64,000 bases of DNA. Source: CALODP01 sp942492055 (GTDB taxonomy: Bacteria; Bacteroidota; Ignavibacteria; Ignavibacteriales; Melioribacteraceae). Positions within the stretch are counted from its first letter, which is position 1. Every line of letters begins with the position of its first letter. A program made the position numbers and the translations under genes. The notes beneath the pieces were generated by a model that was given only the letters and a program-made list of their open reading frames with translations, was not told where the DNA came from and searched no databases. Shown here one piece after another: positions 56,404 to 64,000 of this stretch. The stretch covers positions 186,001 through 250,000 of the forward strand of contig CALODP010000002.1 of the NCBI GenBank assembly GCA_942492055.1. Reading direction: 5' to 3'.

Positions 56404-57749
56404 TGGATATCAAAGGAAAAAAAATATCGATACTCGGTGCTGTGCGAAGTGGAATCGGAGCGGCAAAGTTAGCCAAAAGAAATGGAGCAATTCCTTTTGT
56501 TAGTGATCTTCGTCATGAAGAGAAATTAGCAGAGTCCATCCTATCAATGGAGAATGAAGGGATAGCATACGAAACAGGCGGACATAGTGATAAAGTTTTC
56601 GATTGCGATTTGATAATTACGAGTCCTGGAGTTCCTTCCGATGCACCGGTTTTGGTGAAAGGGAAGGAAAAAGGGATCAAGATAGTAAGTGAAATCGAAT
56701 TTGCCTCATGGTTTTGCAAAGGGAAGATAATCGCGATCACCGGAACAAACGGAAAGACAACAACAACAAGTCTTTGCGCTTTTGTTATAGAGAAATGCGG
56801 TGAAAAGGTCTATACCGCAGGAAATATCGGATACGCGTTTTCCGAAATAGCTGATACTGTTAAGGAAAATGAGTTTGTTGTTTTGGAAATATCCAGTTTC
56901 CAACTGGATCATATAGATAGATTTAAGCCGAAAGTTGCTGTGTTGATAAATATAACTCCGGATCATTTGGATCGTTACGAAAATGATTACGAGAAATATA
57001 AGGCGGCAAAAATAGCGATTACGAAAAACATGGATGACGAAGATTACTTCGTTTACAACGCTGATGATATTGAAATACCAAAGTCGTTGGGAGATGATAC
57101 CATTGAGTACAATTTTTCGATAAAAAGAAAAATTGTTAATGGGGCTTTCAGTGAAAATGGTGTATTGAAATATTCCGAAGATTTGGAAATCGAGGAGATA
57201 CTTCCGATTTCCGAGTTGAGCTTGAAAGGGGAGCACAATCTATATAACATCTCGGCGGTTGTAATAATCGCTAAGATATTCGGATTGAATACCGAAAAAA
57301 TGAGAGAAGCTCTGAGAACCTTTAAGGCTGTAGAGCATCGTTTGGAGTTTGTCCGCGAAGTTGATGGGATTGAGTTTATCAATGACTCAAAAGCCACAAA
57401 CGTTGACGCAGTTTGGTACGCATTAAGAAGTTTCGATAAGCCCTTACATTTGATACTAGGCGGCAAAGACAAAGGGAATAATTACGACGATATAAAAGAA
57501 CCTGTTTTGCAGCATGTAAAGAAAATTTACGCAATCGGTTCATCTGCAGATAAAGTTTATAACTATTTCAAGGATCTTGTTGATACAGAAAAAGTAGATA
57601 CACTAGAAAATTGTGTTGAAATAGCGAGACAGAAAGCAGCTGAAGGAGAAATTGTTTTATTGTCTCCGGCCTGCGCAAGTTTTGATATGTTCAATAGTTA
57701 TGAACACAGAGGAGAAGTTTTCAAAGAAGCGGTAAATAAATTACTCTGA
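56400..57749 (+). CDS. murD: UDP-MurNAc-L-Ala--D-Glu ligase MurD
   Basis: MurD adds D-glutamate. The 449-residue product has the ATP loop GTNGKTTTT, EISSFQLDHI, NITPDHLDRY, HRLEFVREVDGI and NDSKATNVDAV. The first ATG at 56400 overlaps the mraY stop and a second in-frame ATG follows at once, so either may be used. It shares one base with the start of ftsW. Confidence 0.96.
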   Translation: MMDIKGKKISILGAVRSGIGAAKLAKRNGAIPFVSDLRHEEKLAESILSMENEGIAYETGGHSDKVFDCDLIITSPGVPSDAPVLVKGKEKGIKIVSEIEFASWFCKGKIIAITGTNGKTTTTSLCAFVIEKCGEKVYTAGNIGYAFSEIADTVKENEFVVLEISSFQLDHIDRFKPKVAVLINITPDHLDRYENDYEKYKAAKIAITKNMDDEDYFVYNADDIEIPKSLGDDTIEYNFSIKRKIVNGAFSENGVLKYSEDLEIEEILPISELSLKGEHNLYNISAVVIIAKIFGLNTEKMREALRTFKAVEHRLEFVREVDGIEFINDSKATNVDAVWYALRSFDKPLHLILGGKDKGNNYDDIKEPVLQHVKKIYAIGSSADKVYNYFKDLVDTEKVDTLENCVEIARQKAAEGEIVLLSPACASFDMFNSYEHRGEVFKEAVNKLL

Positions 57750-58861
57750 TGAAGGGATGGATAAGAATATTAATAGTAGCTGTTCTGCTCCTGATAATTT
57801 TGGGAGCTGTGTTGGTGTTTTCCGCTTCCGGGACATACAGTGAAGTTAAGTTCAATAGTTTTTATCATTTGTTCAAACAGCATTTATGGAAAGTAATCGG
57901 CGCTGTTGGAGCAATGGTTGTTTTTGCAATTATTCCTTATGAGTATTATAAGAAATACAGTAAGCCATTAATGCTTGGGACAGTAGTCCTTTTGTTCTTA
58001 ACATTACTGTTCGCCCCGAAACTAAAGGGAGCCGCGCGATGGATAGATTTGGGGCTAGTTAGATTTCAGCCTTCCGAGTTGGCGAAATTGATATTGATGA
58101 TGCATCTCTCCGTTTTTATTGAAAAGAAAGGAGATTTGATAAAGAGTTTTCATAGCGGATATCGATACGCTCTTGTTTGGATAGCATTGGTTTGTGGGCT
58201 GGTGATTATTCAGCCTAATGTAAGTACAAGTATGATAATTCTAATTACATCGTTCGCTTTACTATATGTCGGCGGAAGCTCTTTCAAACATATCGCCGGA
58301 ACTCTAGGAACTGCAGGCGTTATCGGCGGCGCGGCTATGATGTTGTTCAGTCATTCCCGTTCGAGAGTTTTGGGATTTATTGAAAGTTTGAAAGGGCATG
58401 CGGAACCGAATATACAAGTAATGCAGGCGAAAATTGGATTAGGAAGCGGTGGTTTGTTTGGGCTTGGAATAGGACAAAGCAGGCAAAGTGATTTGTTCCT
58501 TCCTGAGTCTTACGGCGATTTCATTTTTTCGATTCTTGGCGAAGAATTCGGATTTATCGGAGCCCTTGTAGTATTGGCATTGTATTTCACAATATTCTTT
58601 ACAGGAATTGTAATAGCAAAAAACGCTAAAGACAAATTCGGACAATTACTTGGGTTTGGAATTGTTTTTAATATAGTCCTTAGCGCTTTTATTAATGCGG
58701 CAGTTGTAATGGGAATAGTTCCGACTACCGGTATTACATTACCGTTTCTTAGTTTTGGCGGGACATCGATAATTTTGTATAGCATATCCATTGGGATATT
58801 AATAAATATTGGAATTTCTTCGGTGATGAAGAAGGAAGAGAAATCAGAGGCAATAGCATAG
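57749..58861 (+). CDS. ftsW: FtsW/RodA-family glycosyltransferase
   Basis: FtsW polymerises lipid II at the septum with the PBP encoded upstream. The 370-residue protein has about ten helices and the family features GAARWIDLGLVRFQPSELAK, SYGDFIFSILGEEFGFIGAL, and a C-terminal GITLPFLSFGGTSI. Placement between murD and murG identifies it as FtsW rather than RodA. Confidence 0.95.
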   Translation: MKGWIRILIVAVLLLIILGAVLVFSASGTYSEVKFNSFYHLFKQHLWKVIGAVGAMVVFAIIPYEYYKKYSKPLMLGTVVLLFLTLLFAPKLKGAARWIDLGLVRFQPSELAKLILMMHLSVFIEKKGDLIKSFHSGYRYALVWIALVCGLVIIQPNVSTSMIILITSFALLYVGGSSFKHIAGTLGTAGVIGGAAMMLFSHSRSRVLGFIESLKGHAEPNIQVMQAKIGLGSGGLFGLGIGQSRQSDLFLPESYGDFIFSILGEEFGFIGALVVLALYFTIFFTGIVIAKNAKDKFGQLLGFGIVFNIVLSAFINAAVVMGIVPTTGITLPFLSFGGTSIILYSISIGILINIGISSVMKKEEKSEAIA

Positions 58862-59964
58862 TGAAGGGAAAAAACAAATATCGTTTCATTTTAGCGGGTG
58901 GAGGAACCGGCGGACATATTTATCCTGCCATCGCTGTCGCTGAAAAGATAAGAGAGCTATTGCCCGATGCTGAGATTACTTTTATCGGAACGAAAAATAA
59001 AATTGAGAGTCGTGCAGTACCGAAAGCCGGATTCAATTTCAGAAGTATTTGGATTAGCGGTTTAATGAGAAAGCTGACTTTATCTAATTTGCTATTCCCA
59101 GTGAAATTAGTGGTTGCGATTGGGCAAGCCCTCGGATATTGCTTGAAATATAAGCCTAGAGTTGTAATTGGAACCGGAGCGTATGTTTCCGGACCTGTTG
59201 TCTGGGTAGCTTCCTTGCTGGGAAGCAAAGTCGTTTTGCTTGAGCAGAACAGTTTTCCCGGGAAGACAAACAGAATGCTCGAAAGCAAAGCTAATGAGAT
59301 TCACATAGCATTTGATGAATCAAGAAAATATTTCAAGGATGGGGATAAATTATTACTTAGCGGAAATCCGGTAAGAATAAATATGAAGCTGATTGACAAA
59401 AAAGAAGCTTTGGTAAAATTTGATTTTGAATCAGAACGAAAGACACTGTTCGTTTTCGGGGGAAGCCTGGGAGCGCGTGATCTGAATATCGCTATGAAGA
59501 ATAATCTTCACAAGTTTGTTGAAGCCGGAATGCAGATTATATGGCAGACAGGATCTTTGTATTACGATCAATATAAAGAATTGGGAAATGAATCTGTAAA
59601 GGTAGTGCCGTTTGTTGATGATATGTCGGCGGCGTATTCGGCGGCTGATTTAATAGTAGCCAGAGCCGGAGCGACTACAATCGCGGAAGTGGCTTATCTT
59701 GGTTTACCGGTACTTTTTGTTCCGTCTAGAAATGTTGCGGCAAATCATCAGTATAAAAACGCGATGGCTTTGGAAAATGATAAGGCTACAGTTGTCGTAA
59801 AAGATTCGGAAGTTTCGGAAAAGATATTTGATGTTGTCTCGGAAGTGATCAATGACGAAAAGAAACTTAACGAGATAAAGGAAAATATCAAAAAGTTTTC
59901 CAAACCGGACGCGGCGGAAGTAATAGCCAAAAGAGTAATTAGCTTGGCAGAAGAGAAGAAATAG
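58861..59964 (+). CDS. murG: UDP-GlcNAc transferase MurG
   Basis: MurG turns lipid I to lipid II at the membrane surface. The 367-residue protein starts at GTG 58861, which overlaps the ftsW stop by one base. It has AGGGTGGHIYPAIAVAE (about 11-27), LLEQNSFPGKTNR, FGGSLGARDLN and the donor-site RAGATTIAEVAYLGLP. Length is typical. Confidence 0.96.
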   Translation: MKGKNKYRFILAGGGTGGHIYPAIAVAEKIRELLPDAEITFIGTKNKIESRAVPKAGFNFRSIWISGLMRKLTLSNLLFPVKLVVAIGQALGYCLKYKPRVVIGTGAYVSGPVVWVASLLGSKVVLLEQNSFPGKTNRMLESKANEIHIAFDESRKYFKDGDKLLLSGNPVRINMKLIDKKEALVKFDFESERKTLFVFGGSLGARDLNIAMKNNLHKFVEAGMQIIWQTGSLYYDQYKELGNESVKVVPFVDDMSAAYSAADLIVARAGATTIAEVAYLGLPVLFVPSRNVAANHQYKNAMALENDKATVVVKDSEVSEKIFDVVSEVINDEKKLNEIKENIKKFSKPDAAEVIAKRVISLAEEKK

Positions 59965-59974
59965 AGAGACGAAA

Positions 59975-61354
59975 ATGATACAGAAAATTATAAAGAAAAT
60001 ACATTTTGTCGGGATTGGCGGAATAGGTATGAGCAGTATTGCTGAGATATTGCTTAGCCAGGGATTTAATATTTCCGGTTCCGATTTGAACGATAGTGAA
60101 ATAACGGAAAGATTACAAAAGCTCGGGGTTGAGTTCCATAAAGGGCACTCTGCGGAGAATGTAAAAGATATTGATGTTTTGGTTTATTCGTCTGCTGTGA
60201 ATACAAAGAATCCCGAAGTGTTGGAAGCTATGGAAAGAAAGATTCCGGTGATAAAGCGCTCTGAAATGTTAGCCGAATGTATGAGGATGAAATACGGAAT
60301 CGGAATCGCAGGAACACACGGTAAAACAACAACAACTTCCATGGTTGGGTTGGTTTTAACCGAAGCTGGGATTGATCCTACAATAATAGTAGGGGGAAAG
60401 CTAAGCGGACTTGGCGGAACTAATGCCAGACTTGGTCATAGCGATTATATTGTTGTTGAGGCCGATGAATTCGACAGAACTTTTTTAAGCCTTACACCAA
60501 GTATAGCTGCGATTACAACTTTGGAAAAAGAACATCTGGATACATACAAGGATCTGGATGATATAAAAGACGCGTTCGTACAGTTTGCAAATAAAGTACC
60601 TTTTTTCGGATTTGTTGTTTTGTGTTTGGATGAGCCGGCTCTGCAAGATGTAATGCCGATGATTAACAAAAAGATTATTACCTACGGTTTGACACAGCAA
60701 GCTGATGTAAGAGCTATTGATATTACTCATAACGAGTATTCCAGTACTTACACAGTGATTTATAAAGAGAAAGAGCTTGGAACGATTACCCTGAATATTC
60801 CGGGAATTCATAATATAAAGAATTCACTTGTTGCTGTTACGGTAGCAATTGAACTCGGAGTTGACTTCGAAGTAATCAAGAAAGCGTTGGAAAGCTTCAA
60901 AGGTGTTTACAGAAGATTTGAAACAAAGTACAAAGGGGATGATATTTTAGTGGTTGATGACTACGCTCATCATCCGACTGAAATAAACGCATCTTTGTCC
61001 GGAATAAGAGGCGGATGGAAAAGAAGACTGGTAGCGGTTTTTCAACCTCATCTTTATTCTAGAACGAGAGATTTTTACGCTGAATTCGGAAGAGCATTTT
61101 TGAATTCGGATTTATTTATCTGTACTGATGTTTATCCCGCGAGAGAAGAACCAATTGAGGGGATAAACGGTGAGCTTGTAGCTAACGCGGCAAAAAGTTT
61201 CGGACATAAGAATGTCATTTATGTTGAAGACAAAAATGATATTCCGGCGAAGTTAAAAGAACTTGTTGAGGATGATGATATAGTTGTAACTATGGGTGCC
61301 GGAGATATCTGGAAGTACGGAGAGAAGTTTATCGATCTTTGGAAAAATAAATAG
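59975..61354 (+). CDS. murC: UDP-MurNAc--L-alanine ligase MurC
   Basis: MurC starts the stem peptide. The 459-residue product has HFVGIGGIGMSSIAEIL near the N-terminus, the ATP loop GTHGKTTTT, EADEFDRTFLSL, DDYAHHPTEI and FQPHLYSRT. No FtsQ/MurB fusion is seen, and murB is absent between murC and ftsQ, where many clusters have it. Confidence 0.97.
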   Translation: MIQKIIKKIHFVGIGGIGMSSIAEILLSQGFNISGSDLNDSEITERLQKLGVEFHKGHSAENVKDIDVLVYSSAVNTKNPEVLEAMERKIPVIKRSEMLAECMRMKYGIGIAGTHGKTTTTSMVGLVLTEAGIDPTIIVGGKLSGLGGTNARLGHSDYIVVEADEFDRTFLSLTPSIAAITTLEKEHLDTYKDLDDIKDAFVQFANKVPFFGFVVLCLDEPALQDVMPMINKKIITYGLTQQADVRAIDITHNEYSSTYTVIYKEKELGTITLNIPGIHNIKNSLVAVTVAIELGVDFEVIKKALESFKGVYRRFETKYKGDDILVVDDYAHHPTEINASLSGIRGGWKRRLVAVFQPHLYSRTRDFYAEFGRAFLNSDLFICTDVYPAREEPIEGINGELVANAAKSFGHKNVIYVEDKNDIPAKLKELVEDDDIVVTMGAGDIWKYGEKFIDLWKNK

Positions 61355-61360
61355 AAACAA

Positions 61361-62131
61361 ATGCAATCGGGCGCGAAAATATTCGGTATAATTTTTCTCG
61401 CGGCTTCATTAGCTGTTCTGATCACTTTGACCTTTTCTCTGGATGATGAGAAAACAGATAGCCTAGAGTTGATAGAGTTGATCGGGAATATTCATTTACC
61501 GAAAGAGCAATATCTGAAATACGCTAAGTTAGTTTCGCGCAGTGAATATAGACATTTGGGAATAGATGTAGTAAAGGACAGACTTCGAAAACATCCGTAT
61601 GTGGAAAGTGTGGATGTTTTACAAAGCGGAAACGAAATAAGAATAGAATTGAGAGAGAAGAATTTCAAAGCGATTCTATTTGCTAATGAAAGGCAATATT
61701 TAATTTCCGAGGAGAACAGAGTTATTCCAGTTCTACCTTTTACGAAGCAGATTGATTATCCGGTTATTATTAATCCGGAGAAGCAAAAGGCAATAAAGAA
61801 TTTTAAATCCGCATTAGAGAATAAAGATCTCGTAGTGGGGATGAAAATTTTGACAACGATAAAATTATTAGATCCTTCTCTCTATTCGAGGTTATCGGAA
61901 GTCGATTTACGAGAAGGAAAGGATATAATACTATATATAGCTAATTCCGATTATCCGTTAATAATCGGGAGAGGAAACGAAATAAGAAAGTTGTGTTATT
62001 TGAATAAAGTTTGGCGGAATATAGAGGAAGGACAAATAAGCGAGTTTTTGGATTATGTTGATCTACGCTATAGAGATCACATTTTTCTTGGCTTATCCGA
62101 AAGTTCTATAGACAAGGAAAATCAATCATGA
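61361..62131 (+). CDS. ftsQ: Cell division protein FtsQ-like
   Basis: The 256-residue product has an N-terminal membrane helix (about 7-26) and a POTRA-type domain (about 35-110: LIGNIHLPKEQYLKYAKL and LRKHPYVESVDVLQSGNEIRI), followed by the FtsQ beta domain. The call rests on shape and position between murC and ftsA. It overlaps ftsA by 4 bases. Confidence 0.88.
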   Translation: MQSGAKIFGIIFLAASLAVLITLTFSLDDEKTDSLELIELIGNIHLPKEQYLKYAKLVSRSEYRHLGIDVVKDRLRKHPYVESVDVLQSGNEIRIELREKNFKAILFANERQYLISEENRVIPVLPFTKQIDYPVIINPEKQKAIKNFKSALENKDLVVGMKILTTIKLLDPSLYSRLSEVDLREGKDIILYIANSDYPLIIGRGNEIRKLCYLNKVWRNIEEGQISEFLDYVDLRYRDHIFLGLSESSIDKENQS

Positions 62132-63372
62132 AAAATAAGATTGTAGCGGGACTTGATTTAGGAACCACAAAAGTTTGCGCGGTTATTGCGGAGCAGTCCG
62201 AAGACAAAACGAATATATTGGGGTTCGGCGTGGCTCCGTCCGAGGGACTTAACAGAGGTTTGGTTGCTAATATCGCGAAAACTGCCGAGGCAATAACGGA
62301 AGCTATGAATGTAGCTTCGAACAGAGCCGGAGTGGAAGTTGATGTTGTTAATGTCGGTGTTGCCGGTGAGCATATTACAAGTTTGCGACATAGAAATTAT
62401 GTCACCATCAGTAGCCAGGACAAAGAGATAACAGCTAGTGATCTTGAGAGATTGAAAGCAGATGTCAGAACGATTAGGATTCCTTCCGATCGTCAAATTC
62501 TTCATGTAATACCGGAAGAGTTTTTTGTGGATTATCAAGGGGGAATCGAAAACCCAATAGGGATGTGCGGTTCCAGACTTGAGGCAGTAAATCATGTAGT
62601 GTTGGCGTCGGTTCCCGCGATACAGAATATTAAGAAATCTGTTGAGCGTGCCGGATTTACGGTAAACGAATATGTTCTTCAACCGATTGCGTCGAGTCTT
62701 TCGGTATTGGAAGAGAATGAAATGGATTTGGGTACTTTGTTGATAGACATCGGCGGAGGAACTACGGACATAGCGATCTTTCATGATAAGAGCATTAAGC
62801 ATACGAAAGTATTCGGTGTTGCCGGAAGTCAGGTTACAAACGACATCAGAGAATCTTTGGGAATAGTAACAGCTGACGCGGAGAGTTTGAAGAAAGAATA
62901 TGGATACGCGTTGGAAGAAGCTATCATAAAGGACGAAGATATTTATATAAAAGGAGTAGGGGCAAGAGGGAATATAAAAATTCCGGTTACCCTTCTTACA
63001 CAGATTATCAGCGTAAGGATGAGAGAATTGTTCGCGTTGATAGATAATGAATTACGACAAACAGGATTAAAAAATAAAATCAAAGCCGGTATAGTTTTAA
63101 CCGGAGGTGGATCTTTACTAAGAGGATGCACTGAATTGGCCGAACAAGTTTTCGGATTGCCTTGCAGAATGGGAGTTCCGTTGGAGTTGGGAGAAGGATT
63201 ATCGACCGAGATCGAGAGTCCTGAATTCGCGACTGTTTCGGGATTGATCAAGGGAACGCCGGGAATATCGGGGGATTCAAACTTGGAGACCGAAACCAAA
63301 AAAGAGAAAAAGAAGAAAGTTAATCTTGGCGGTTTCGTACATAAGATCCGCGAATTTTTTGATGAATTATAG
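62128..63372 (+). CDS. ftsA: Cell division protein FtsA
   Basis: FtsA is the actin-like tether of FtsZ. The 414-residue protein has the phosphate loop AGLDLGTTKVCAVIAE, GVAGEHITSLRH, the second phosphate loop LLIDIGGGTTDIA, and the adenosine motif VLTGGGSLLRGC. The C-terminal segment GFVHKIREFFDEL is the expected amphipathic membrane anchor, after a Lys-rich linker. ftsZ follows 25 bp later. Confidence 0.96.
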   Translation: MKNKIVAGLDLGTTKVCAVIAEQSEDKTNILGFGVAPSEGLNRGLVANIAKTAEAITEAMNVASNRAGVEVDVVNVGVAGEHITSLRHRNYVTISSQDKEITASDLERLKADVRTIRIPSDRQILHVIPEEFFVDYQGGIENPIGMCGSRLEAVNHVVLASVPAIQNIKKSVERAGFTVNEYVLQPIASSLSVLEENEMDLGTLLIDIGGGTTDIAIFHDKSIKHTKVFGVAGSQVTNDIRESLGIVTADAESLKKEYGYALEEAIIKDEDIYIKGVGARGNIKIPVTLLTQIISVRMRELFALIDNELRQTGLKNKIKAGIVLTGGGSLLRGCTELAEQVFGLPCRMGVPLELGEGLSTEIESPEFATVSGLIKGTPGISGDSNLETETKKEKKKKVNLGGFVHKIREFFDEL

Positions 63373-63397
63373 TTAAACCACAACAAGGAGGAAGTTT

Positions 63398-64000
63398 ATG
63401 CCTAAATTTGCCACCATAGACAGGGATAACCCCTTATCAGCTAAGCTGAGAGTGGTTGGCGTTGGAGGCGGCGGCTGTAATGCTATCGAAAGCATGATTA
63501 AGAAAGGGTTATCCGGGGTGGAATACATAGCCGTCAATACCGATGCCCAAGTACTGGACAAAAGCAGCGCATCACACAAGGTGCAGGTTGGAACCAATCT
63601 TACAAAAGGGCTTGGTGCCGGAGCCGATCCGAACGTTGGAAAGAAAGCCATTGAAGAGGATCGTGATAAGATCACCAAGATCCTGGAAGGAAGTGACATG
63701 GTCTTTATTACCGCCGGAATGGGTGGTGGTACGGGAACCGGTGGAGCTCCTATTGTGGCTTCAATCGCGCAGAGCATAGGCGCTTTGGTTATTGGAATTG
63801 TTACCAAACCATTCAAGTGGGAAGGTAAAAAGAGAATGCTCAATGCCGAAGAGGGGATTAATGAATTGCGTCAATATGTAGATAGTTTGATAGTAATTCC
63901 CAACGAAAGAATCTTGAATATATTGGATGATTCTTCCGCGGCCTTTGCAGCCTTCGACAAGCCAAATGAAGTTTTATACGAAGCTACCCGTGGTATTGCC
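63398..64000 (+). CDS. ftsZ: Cell division GTPase FtsZ (3' end outside window)
   Basis: The gene starts at ATG 63398 after AAGGAGGAAG and runs off the window; 201 codons are visible. LRVVGVGGGGCNAIESM (17-33) and the tubulin signature GGGTGTG (109-115) are intact, with NTDAQVLDKSSA as in bacterial FtsZ. It forms the division ring. The truncation is due only to the window edge. Confidence 0.97.
   Translation, partial: MPKFATIDRDNPLSAKLRVVGVGGGGCNAIESMIKKGLSGVEYIAVNTDAQVLDKSSASHKVQVGTNLTKGLGAGADPNVGKKAIEEDRDKITKILEGSDMVFITAGMGGGTGTGGAPIVASIAQSIGALVIGIVTKPFKWEGKKRMLNAEEGINELRQYVDSLIVIPNERILNILDDSSAAFAAFDKPNEVLYEATRGIA

Overview
The window looks like chromosomal DNA of a free-living bacterium in or near the FCB (Fibrobacteres-Chlorobi-Bacteroidetes) superphylum, possibly an Ignavibacteria-, Marinimicrobia- or Delongbacteria-like lineage. 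The evidence is two secreted proteins with a C-terminal NYPNPFNPST-type sorting domain, a diderm cell plan (Kdo synthesis, Lpt export, predicted outer-membrane beta-barrel), a MurE with the DNPR motif of meso-diaminopimelate enzymes, LytTR regulation, and a 16S-tRNA-Ile-tRNA-Ala-23S-5S operon. Strong Shine-Dalgarno sites (for example GAGGAG and AAGGAGGA) argue against Bacteroidota in the narrow sense. The sequence is AT-rich. No phage or insertion sequence was recognised.

Layout. 1-4.8 kb: a co-directional run (M48 protease, VWA lipoprotein, gatC, kdsB, a PLP deaminase/desulfhydrase, a lone B12-binding domain). 5.2-6.2 kb: a large 21-bp tandem array, followed by an unknown helical-protein gene. 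7.3-10.1 kb: two proteins with near-identical sorting-signal DNA. 10.2-12 kb: an ABC exporter on the minus strand. 12.3-19.1 kb: acyltransferase, ruvB, kdsA, kdsD, lptC, lptA, lptB. 19.1-24.3 kb, minus strand: a small membrane protein, an acylating aldehyde dehydrogenase, and a LytTR/LytS two-component system with twin LiaF-like membrane proteins. 24.4-36.7 kb: K+ channel, rmuC, penicillin-acylase family, metF, oxidoreductase, class II aldolase, ddl, ftsB-like, rarA, then dprA, a bacterial microcompartment vertex protein and small proteins on minus. 37.1-42.3 kb: the rRNA operon. 42.4-47.6 kb: barrel protein, chemoreceptor, a second, decayed 21-bp array, a membrane protein and HU. 47.6-48.4 kb: TPR protein, a 31-residue bS22-like protein, tRNA-Thr. 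48.7-64 kb: the division and cell-wall cluster mraZ-rsmH-ftsL-ftsI-murE-murF-mraY-murD-ftsW-murG-murC-ftsQ-ftsA-ftsZ, cut by the window end.

Most genes serve envelope construction: peptidoglycan precursors and septum, Kdo for lipopolysaccharide, LPS transport, and envelope stress sensing. The least explained content is the pair of 21-bp-phased arrays (5173-6201 and about 45863-46470). The first is 46 consecutive units without an indel, organised as a 105-bp five-unit super-repeat, and ends about 80 bp before an unrecognised helical-protein gene. The second is diverged but keeps 21-bp phase for about 480 bp. A second theme is scattered microcompartment parts: a lone EutN/CcmL vertex gene, an acylating aldehyde dehydrogenase with a candidate targeting tail, and a class II aldolase, with no hexameric shell gene in the window.
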